Source: an uncultured Acidobacteriota bacterium (GTDB lineage Bacteria; Acidobacteriota; Terriglobia; Bryobacterales; Bryobacteraceae). From it: a DNA stretch of 47,861 nt. This document shows, piece by piece, positions 41,912 to 47,861 of the stretch. Under the pieces are notes generated by a model, which saw only the letters and a program-made list of their open reading frames with translations, did no database searches and was not told where the DNA came from. The first letter of the stretch is position 1. Every line of letters starts with the position of its first letter. The position numbers were made by a program, and so were the translations under genes. Location of the stretch: positions 1 through 47,861 of the forward strand of contig CADECY010000069.1 in NCBI GenBank assembly GCA_902825945.1, given 5' to 3'.

Positions 41912-42959
41912 TGTAGACGTTGTTCTTCTCGAGCGACCGGACCATCGCCCAACAGATCGCGAAGAACACGGCGAAGGTGAAAGCCACGTACCATCCCGGA
42001 GAGTCCTTCGGCGCGAAGGGTTTGACCAGTTGCGAGACCATGCCGTGAATCACGTAGCCTGCGAGGGCATTGGTGCCGAGCGTCCGGAAGAGCGCGAGCT
42101 GGTGTCCGCGCAGGTCGGTCCACCAGAGGAAGAACGCGTAGACGAGCAGCGAGAATCCCGCGGAGAAGGTGAGGTAAGAGATGCTGCCGGATTGCTGGCT
42201 CATCGTCCAGATATCGCGCGGATGCCATGGCTCGATGAACGGAGGTGCGGCGATGACTCCGCCCGCCGTCAGGCAGGAGATCGCGTAGCCCGCGAGCATC
42301 AGCGGGACCGGCCATCGCAGTAGCACGCCGAGCGCCTTCTGGGGGCCGAGGTCCTTCACCGTTTGATAGGCGATCGCGCCCATGAGCGTGGGAATGGTCC
42401 AGGTAAGGAAGCCGAGCGGGCCGCCGTCGATCACGCGATTGGCGAGCAGCCAGTCATACCAGAACCACTTCGACAGCGCGAAGTGGAGCAGGCCCGAACC
42501 CGCCATGAAGAGCCAGAGTGTGCGTGTCGAAGCGGCGATCACCGGCAACACCCATAGACTGGTGATGCCGATATGTACGAGCGCCTGAAAGACGCCGCGG
42601 CGGAAGCTCTTCTCGATGAATCCGCCGATGCCGGCGTTCTGAAGTTCGGCCCACGTCTGATAGCGTCCGTCGAGTTGGTAGACGACGGCTCCGAGCAGGA
42701 TCAGTCCGAACGCCCGCCCGATCGCGGCGCGATAGGCGGCGCTTGCTCCATTGCGTTCGAGGTGCTTCAGGAACGCGAGCCGGAAGGCGAATCCCACCGC
42801 GAAGAAGAAGTGCGGCATGATCGTGTCGGCGTAGCTGTTGTACGTCTTGTGGTGCTTGAAGATCGCGGGCGTGGCGGCGAACGATCCGATGAAGTTCACC
42901 AGGAACATTCCCGCGACCGTGTAGCCGCGGAACTGGTCGAGCGAAATGATCCGGTTCAT
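41901..42959 (-). CDS. Heparan-glucosaminide acetyltransferase-like (DUF5009/DUF1624) membrane protein
   Basis: A 352-residue polytopic membrane protein with about ten hydrophobic helices. The N-terminal signature SLDQFRGYTVAGMFLVNF and the N-x-S-Y-A-DTIMPHFFF stretch match the HGSNAT-like DUF5009/DUF1624 family, which acylates sugars across a membrane. The ATG overlaps the trpC stop (ATGA). It is the last gene of the six-gene run. Substrate unknown; envelope polysaccharide modification is likely. Confidence 0.82.
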   Translation of the reverse strand: MNRIISLDQFRGYTVAGMFLVNFIGSFAATPAIFKHHKTYNSYADTIMPHFFFAVGFAFRLAFLKHLERNGASAAYRAAIGRAFGLILLGAVVYQLDGRYQTWAELQNAGIGGFIEKSFRRGVFQALVHIGITSLWVLPVIAASTRTLWLFMAGSGLLHFALSKWFWYDWLLANRVIDGGPLGFLTWTIPTLMGAIAYQTVKDLGPQKALGVLLRWPVPLMLAGYAISCLTAGGVIAAPPFIEPWHPRDIWTMSQQSGSISYLTFSAGFSLLVYAFFLWWTDLRGHQLALFRTLGTNALAGYVIHGMVSQLVKPFAPKDSPGWYVAFTFAVFFAICWAMVRSLEKNNVYIRL

Positions 42960-43744
42960 CGGCCCGTGAGTGCCCGCAGCGATGCAACCGGATCGCCGGA
43001 TCTCATCAGGTGCTCGCCCACGAGGAATGCCTGGTATCCCGCGCTCATGAGAACGCGAACGTCATCGGGCCCGTGGATGCCGCTTTCGCTGACGCGGATG
43101 AGCTTCGGCGGGATCCGCTCGGCGAGCCGCAGCGAAGTGTCGAGCGTGACGGTGAAGTCGTGGAGGTTTCGATTGTTGACGCCCACGATCTCGGCTCCGG
43201 AATCGAGCGCGGACGACAACTCGTCTCCATCGTGGACCTCCACGAGCGACGCAAGCCCATAGGTGGCGGCGAGCTCGCGGAGCCGGCGCATCTCGCCCGT
43301 TTCGAGGATCGCGGCGATGAGCAGGATCGCATCGGCGCCATGCGCGGCTGCTTCAACGACGTGATACTCGTCGATGGTGAAGTCCTTGCGGAGAACGGGC
43401 ATCGTGCATTCGGCTCGAGCCGCCTCCATATCGGCGAGCGAGCCCTGGAAGAATCGCTGATCGGTGAGCACCGACATCGCCGATGCGCCGCCCGACATGT
43501 ACTGCCGCGCGATCGCGCGAGGATCGAAGCCTTCCTGCAAGAGCCCCTTCGAAGGGGAGGCTTTCTTGGCTTCGGCGATGATCGCGGGCTTGTTGGCGGC
43601 GAGCGCGGCGCGGAAGTCGCGCCGGTCCGCCATGCGGGCCTCGGCCAACCGCTCGAGTTCCACCTGCGGCGTGAGTGCTTCGGCGAGTTCGGCTCGCTTG
43701 TGTTCGACGATCTTCGAAAGAATGGTGGGAACGGTTCGGACCAT
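42956..43744 (-). CDS. trpC: Indole-3-glycerol phosphate synthase
   Basis: A 262-residue TIM barrel with the IGPS signatures: IIAEAKKASPSKG (about 55-67), VLRKDFTIDEYHV, GVNNRNLHDF and VSESGIHGPDD. It cyclises CdRP to indole-3-glycerol phosphate in tryptophan synthesis. No other trp genes lie beside it. It follows the BACON protein by 3 nt and overlaps the next gene by 4 nt, so it is part of a mixed operon rather than a trp operon. Confidence 0.96.
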   Translation of the reverse strand: MVRTVPTILSKIVEHKRAELAEALTPQVELERLAEARMADRRDFRAALAANKPAIIAEAKKASPSKGLLQEGFDPRAIARQYMSGGASAMSVLTDQRFFQGSLADMEAARAECTMPVLRKDFTIDEYHVVEAAAHGADAILLIAAILETGEMRRLRELAATYGLASLVEVHDGDELSSALDSGAEIVGVNNRNLHDFTVTLDTSLRLAERIPPKLIRVSESGIHGPDDVRVLMSAGYQAFLVGEHLMRSGDPVASLRALTGR

Positions 43745-43747
43745 TGG

Positions 43748-45280
43748 TTATTGGATCGAGACGGTGACGCTGCCTTGCGTGTTGCGGCCGCCCACTCGAA
43801 CCTGCAACGGAACGAAGTCGCCTTGGGGCGCTGCCGGTGGGACACGAACGATGTAGACGTCCAGGCCAGCCACCGCCGTCGGAGTCTCTCCCTTGTAGAG
43901 TAACTCGGCCACTGCTCCCCCGATGAAGACCTGTACGGGCGCGATGATGATTGGGAGCGGCTCGGTCACGAGCTTGCCATCTTCCGGGCGCGGCTCGGTA
44001 TCGCCGCCGCCAGTCGCATAGATCTGAATCACGGAGCCGCGTGCTGCCGGATTGACGATGCCGTTGATCGTGCCATCTTCATTGATGATCGAGCCAGGGC
44101 CACTCCCGGTCGCGCTTTGGGTCAACAAGCCGGGAGCCGCCGGCGCGACATCGGCCGGGAACGCCGCTGAGCGCTTGCCTTGGTATTCCATCACCACCTG
44201 CGACCGCGTGCGCCCCGCCAGCGCATAGGGGACGATCGCCGATACCTGGCCCGCAAGCGTGTAGATGAGTGGCGACGGGATGTCGTCGAACAGGACGCGA
44301 GTCTCGGCGAGCCGCGTCGTCAGGAAGCCGTCCACGACCTCCCACACCACGATGGGATCGGGCCCGAAACGCTCGCCCTTCAGTACGACGATTTCGCCCG
44401 GTGCGATTGGACCGGGTAGCAGGCTGCCCGCGTTGAGTAGCTCGGTGATGCGCGGAAGGTCGGATGCTTCCTGCGTGATCGTGAAGGCTTGATCCTGCAC
44501 GTTGATCGTGCCGAAGCGCCTCGCTGGTCCGGTGTGCGGCTCGACACGATAGGGAACCGAGCCGTTGCCGTTGCCGTTGACTGCTCCCGTGAACGTGATC
44601 CACGTCTGGCTGCGGGTCGCGCTCCAGTTGCAGTTTCCGGTCACGTCGATGCTCCCCGTGCCGCCGGCCGCGGGCACGGTTGCCGCGTTTGAATTGATGC
44701 GGACGGTGCAACCGGTGCCGTTTTGCGTGACGGTAAACGTGCGCCCGCCGACCGAGATCACGCCGGTGCGGATGTCGGCGCCGGGATTGGCGTCGTAGGC
44801 GAAGGAGATCGTGGCGTCACCGGTGCCGCTCGTTGCGGACGAGAGACGAAGCCACGGCGCGTTGCTCTGCGCGGTCCATTGGCAGCGCGTTTCAATGCGA
44901 AACGATCCCGATCCAGCGGTGTTGCCTGCGCGCGCCGCGGCCGCCGAGAGTTCGAAGCTGCACGTGCCGGCGGCCTGCGTCACGGTGAATCGGGTCGAGC
45001 CGATCACGATCGCACCGGTGCGAACGCCGGGCGTGGGATTCGCGAAGATGCGGTATCCCACCGTGCCGTTGCCGGTGCCGCTTTGGCCGAAGGAGATGGT
45101 GAGCCAGTCGGGATTGGTGGAGGTCGCGTTGCGTTCGCAGGTCCGACTACTTGCCGTCACCGTGAACGAACCGACGGTTTCGGATGCCGCTGGTGCGGAA
45201 ACACTCGCCGGGTTGAAGAAGAACGTGCATTGCTGCGCCAAGGCGGTGCCGCACGCGATGAACCAAAGCGCGAGTTTCAT
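43748..45280 (-). CDS. Secreted BACON-repeat protein with TIGR03437 C-terminal domain
   Basis: A 510-residue secreted protein with a signal peptide (MKLALWFIACGTALAQ). Three BACON-type repeats occupy about 20-290 (WLTISFGQSGTGNG, WLRLSSATSGTGD, WITFTGAVNGNGNG). A C-terminal Solibacter-type TIGR03437 module follows (ITELLNAGSLLPGPIAPGEIVVLKGERFGPD ... VQVFIGGAVAELLYKGETPTAVAGL). Likely carbohydrate or surface binding. The ATG overlaps the queE stop (ATGA). Confidence 0.9.
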   Translation of the reverse strand: MKLALWFIACGTALAQQCTFFFNPASVSAPAASETVGSFTVTASSRTCERNATSTNPDWLTISFGQSGTGNGTVGYRIFANPTPGVRTGAIVIGSTRFTVTQAAGTCSFELSAAAARAGNTAGSGSFRIETRCQWTAQSNAPWLRLSSATSGTGDATISFAYDANPGADIRTGVISVGGRTFTVTQNGTGCTVRINSNAATVPAAGGTGSIDVTGNCNWSATRSQTWITFTGAVNGNGNGSVPYRVEPHTGPARRFGTINVQDQAFTITQEASDLPRITELLNAGSLLPGPIAPGEIVVLKGERFGPDPIVVWEVVDGFLTTRLAETRVLFDDIPSPLIYTLAGQVSAIVPYALAGRTRSQVVMEYQGKRSAAFPADVAPAAPGLLTQSATGSGPGSIINEDGTINGIVNPAARGSVIQIYATGGGDTEPRPEDGKLVTEPLPIIIAPVQVFIGGAVAELLYKGETPTAVAGLDVYIVRVPPAAPQGDFVPLQVRVGGRNTQGSVTVSIQ

Positions 45281-45960
45281 GTTCCTCTCCTGTTACCGTA
45301 AAGCGCGACATGCAGCCGCTGCGTGAATCGAAACCCGGTCTGCTTGCAGATCTCGGCAACCCACGGGCCGCGTTCGGCGAGAATCGCCGGATCGGTGCCC
45401 TCCGGCATCAGCAGAACCTTGTCCGGGCGTGCGTTCAGGTCATCGACGATGCGCCGGATTTCAGTCAAGTCAGCCTCGGCCGCCACCACGAACTTCAATT
45501 GATAATCGAAATCCGAAATCAGTCGCCGGAGGACTGGAGGCTGATAACGAAGCCGTTCCTGCAACTCCACCCAGCGGCCGCCGTCGCGATCATGTGGCAC
45601 CGAATTCGCGAGCTTGGGACTGATGCTCATCAGATCACACTCGACCTCCGCCCAGACCGTGCCCGCGGTCTCGATCGTGATGTGCTGCCCTTCGGCGCGC
45701 AGCGCTCGCGTCAACTCGCCGATCGCCGGCGCGATCATCGGTTCTCCGCCCGTTACCACGACGTGTCCGCGCGACTGTTGTCTCACGTAGCCGATGATCT
45801 GTTCGAGAGGCATCTCCGAGCCTTCCGGCTTCCAGGAAGTGTACGGCGTGTCGCACCACGTGCAGCGGAGATTGCAGCCCGAGGTCCGGATGAAGACGCT
45901 CGGGACTCCCGTCAGCGTGCCCTCGCCCTGAACCGAATAGAAGAGCTCAGAGATGTACAT
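45277..45960 (-). CDS. queE: 7-carboxy-7-deazaguanine synthase (QueE)
   Basis: A 227-residue radical SAM enzyme with the cluster motif C-x3-C-x2-C in SGCNLRCTWCDT and the GGEP motif (VVTGGEPM). It converts CPH4 to CDG in queuosine/deazaguanine synthesis. The ATG at 45960 is preferred; the upstream extension is unrelated to the family. It overlaps the queC end by 14 nt. Confidence 0.95.
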   Translation of the reverse strand: MYISELFYSVQGEGTLTGVPSVFIRTSGCNLRCTWCDTPYTSWKPEGSEMPLEQIIGYVRQQSRGHVVVTGGEPMIAPAIGELTRALRAEGQHITIETAGTVWAEVECDLMSISPKLANSVPHDRDGGRWVELQERLRYQPPVLRRLISDFDYQLKFVVAAEADLTEIRRIVDDLNARPDKVLLMPEGTDPAILAERGPWVAEICKQTGFRFTQRLHVALYGNRRGT

Positions 45961-46639
45961 ATGGCAGCGGGTCGGCCAGTCCGGCTTCATCGAAACCCTT
46001 TCGCCGCAGCAGACACGAATCGCAGCCTCCGCAGGCGCGGCCATCGGGAGCGGGATCGTAGCAGGAGTGCGTGAGGCCATAGTCGACTCCGAGTTCCACA
46101 CCGAGCCGGATGATTTGCGCCTTGCTCGAATGCGCGAGTGGTGTGTGAACCCGTAACCTCATTGAACCCTCGACACCTGCTTTGGTTGCCAGATTCGCCA
46201 TCCTTTCGAACGATTCGATGTACTCGGGCCGGCAGTCCGGATATCCGGAGTAGTCGACCGCGTTCACGCCGATGAAGATGTCGTTTGCCCCGAGCACTTC
46301 GCTCCAGGCGAGCGCGTAGGAGAGAAAGATCGTGTTGCGCGCGGGCACGTAGGTGACAGGGATGCCGTGGCCCATCTCGTCCGCGCTGCGATGCTTCGGG
46401 ACCTCGATGGCCGACGTAAGCGCACTGCCGCCGATCCAGCGAAGATCCACATGCGCGATTGCATGGTCTTTCGCGCCGAGGGCGGCCGCGACTTTGCGCG
46501 CGCAATCGAGTTCGACGCGATGACGCTGTCCATAGTCGAACGAAAGCGCGTAGCATTCGAAGCCGTCGCGGCGAGCGCAGGCGAGCGCGGTGGCCGAGTC
46601 GAGCCCTCCGCTCAACAGGCAAACCGCTCTACGCGGCAC
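45947..46639 (-). CDS. queC: 7-cyano-7-deazaguanine synthase (QueC)
   Basis: A 230-residue ATP-dependent enzyme with the PP-loop LLSGGLDSATAL and the zinc-type Cys cluster CYDP...CGGCDSC near the C-terminus. It makes preQ0 from CDG, ATP and ammonia, right next to queE. No queD, queF or tgt was seen in the window. The start overlaps the MFS gene by 11 nt. Confidence 0.97.
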   Translation of the reverse strand: MPRRAVCLLSGGLDSATALACARRDGFECYALSFDYGQRHRVELDCARKVAAALGAKDHAIAHVDLRWIGGSALTSAIEVPKHRSADEMGHGIPVTYVPARNTIFLSYALAWSEVLGANDIFIGVNAVDYSGYPDCRPEYIESFERMANLATKAGVEGSMRLRVHTPLAHSSKAQIIRLGVELGVDYGLTHSCYDPAPDGRACGGCDSCLLRRKGFDEAGLADPLPYVHL

Positions 46640-47843
46640 GGCCGTGGACCTTCGGCAACATCCGCGCGAGCACGAAGCCGGGAATCGGGAAGAGCGCGAG
46701 CACGAGCAGCACGCGATGCATCGAGTACAGATCGGAGACCCAGCCGGTGAGCGGCACGAAGATCAGGCCCGACATGCCCCACGAGAATCCCATCATGAGC
46801 GCGGAGACGGTGCTCGTTTGTCCGGGTGCGAGTTCCTGGGCCATGACCACATTCACGGGAATCGTGAACAGCAGGATCAGGCCGCCGATCCAGAGTCCGG
46901 CGAACGAGAGCCATCCGGAGGCGAGGAAGAACAGCACGAGGAACGGAACCGCGGCGAGGAATGAGATCATGATCACGCGGCGCCCGCCGATGCGGTCGGC
47001 GAGGGTGCCGCCGGCCATCCCGCCGATGGCGCCCGCCGCAAGGTAGATCGAGAGGACGTAGTTGGCGCTATCGACTTCGAGCCCGCGCTCGCGGCTCAGA
47101 TAGAGCGGCAGCATCTGCGTGAAGGTGACCTGCACGATCGAGCGGATGAAGACGCAGAAATAGAGGATCGTGAGCGGCTTCCATACGGCTTGGAGCGGCG
47201 CGAGTTCGAACCTCGTTCGCGGACCCGTGGCCTTCACCTCCGGCAGCGTGATCCACAGCAGAGCCGAGCAGAGGATTCCGGGAAGCGCTCCCCAGTGCGT
47301 GTTTTCGAAACCGAACCAGCGCGGAACCCAGGAGAAGTACGCCGGCCCGAGAGCCATGCCGAGCGTGCCCGCGCTGATGAAGTAGGCCATCCAGCGCGCC
47401 CGCGCTTCCGCCACGCCCAAGGTGACTCGCGCCGAGGCCTGCGGATGGAAAGCCGCGATTCCCGCCCCGCCGAGAAAGACGAGCAAAAGGAGGGCCGGGA
47501 ACGAGCCCGCGAGGTTGAGCGAGGAGATGAAGATGCCCGCGACCGCCGGCGAGAGGACGGTGAACATGCGCGTCGGAAAGCGGTCCGACAGGAGACCGTA
47601 GAGCGGCTGGCAGACCGATGACGAAAAGACGAGGGTGCCACCGAGCAGGCCCGCTTGCGTGAGCGACAGTCCGAGATGTTGCGCCAAAAGCGGCTGGAGC
47701 GCGCTGAGCGCCGCGGAGTAGAGGTCGATGAAGAAGTGTCCGAACGACAGTAGCGCCAAGGCGAGCGCTCCTGTTCGCACGGCTGGCTGGAGGGGGGCTT
47801 CCAGTGCCGCGGCTCCGGTGGTGGTGGGCATCGAGACTTTCAT
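46629..47843 (-). CDS. MFS transporter, fosmidomycin-resistance (Fsr)-type
   Basis: A 404-residue major facilitator with the Fsr-type N-terminal helix (LALLSFGHFFIDLYSAALSALQPLL) and loop GLLSDRFPTRMF. It heads the six-gene run ending at 41901. An alternative ATG lies four codons in (47831). Substrate unconfirmed. Its promoter would lie at the window edge. Confidence 0.9.
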   Translation of the reverse strand: MKVSMPTTTGAAALEAPLQPAVRTGALALALLSFGHFFIDLYSAALSALQPLLAQHLGLSLTQAGLLGGTLVFSSSVCQPLYGLLSDRFPTRMFTVLSPAVAGIFISSLNLAGSFPALLLLVFLGGAGIAAFHPQASARVTLGVAEARARWMAYFISAGTLGMALGPAYFSWVPRWFGFENTHWGALPGILCSALLWITLPEVKATGPRTRFELAPLQAVWKPLTILYFCVFIRSIVQVTFTQMLPLYLSRERGLEVDSANYVLSIYLAAGAIGGMAGGTLADRIGGRRVIMISFLAAVPFLVLFFLASGWLSFAGLWIGGLILLFTIPVNVVMAQELAPGQTSTVSALMMGFSWGMSGLIFVPLTGWVSDLYSMHRVLLVLALFPIPGFVLARMLPKVHGRAA

Positions 47844-47861
47844 TCTAGCGATTGAGGCGCC

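Overview
The window is high-GC DNA that reads like an Acidobacteriota chromosome, most likely the Bryobacterales/Solibacter lineage. I base this on protein families that are common together there: winged-helix proteins fused to TolB-type propellers, BACON and Solibacter-type C-terminal modules, a DUF7948 surface protein, paired DUF1592/DUF1552 proteins, many Tat-exported enzymes, and PQQ dehydrogenases with their own cytochromes. The assignment is inferred from protein content, not from a marker gene. No tRNA, rRNA, CRISPR array, transposase or phage gene was found.

Layout. Positions 3-6121 (+): a hybrid two-component sensor cut by the window edge, a diheme cytochrome c coupled to a PQQ alcohol dehydrogenase, an MFS exporter and rpsU, closed by a strong hairpin. 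Positions 6198-8915 (-): an Rpn/PD-(D/E)XK-like protein, a Tat-exported mannonate-dehydratase-like protein and a secreted aspartic protease. Positions 8934-19208 (+): a winged-helix/propeller sensor, a Tat-exported class V aminotransferase, a frameshifted propeller gene, a very large DUF7948/BACON surface protein and a TPR-CHAT protein with both a signal peptide and a C-terminal anchor. Positions 19162-21513 (-): an ECF sigma factor, its zinc-finger anti-sigma factor and a secreted protein, with overlapping or nearly touching ends.

The most striking region is 21684-34390 (-). It is a run of ten tightly packed genes: an NsrR-like Rrf2 regulator, a GltD-like iron-sulfur flavoprotein, a Rieske protein, a fused cytochrome b6/subunit-IV-type cytochrome b, a heptaheme cytochrome c, a Tat-exported type II DMSO-reductase-family molybdenum catalytic subunit, its four-cluster iron-sulfur beta subunit, an ethylbenzene-dehydrogenase-type heme b gamma subunit, a TorD chaperone and MobB. 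A clear sigma70-type promoter with an inverted repeat over its -10 box lies in front. Together these encode a complete respiratory module: quinol/cytochrome b-Rieske chemistry, a multiheme wire, an exported Mo enzyme, and its own chaperone and cofactor maturation. The substrate cannot be read from sequence. Nitrogen oxyanion chemistry (nitrate reduction or nitrite oxidation) is the leading guess from the regulator and the catalytic-subunit features.

Positions 34696-40778 (-): a Gfo/Idh/MocA-like protein, a glycine-rich exported protein, and a DUF1592-type multidomain cytochrome with its DUF1552 partner. Positions 40896-41911 (+): a small intact gene followed by a decayed AbiEii-like nucleotidyltransferase. 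Positions 41901-47843 (-): a compact six-gene run of a fosmidomycin-resistance-type MFS exporter, queC, queE, a BACON/TIGR03437 secreted protein, trpC and a heparan-glucosaminide-acetyltransferase-like membrane protein.
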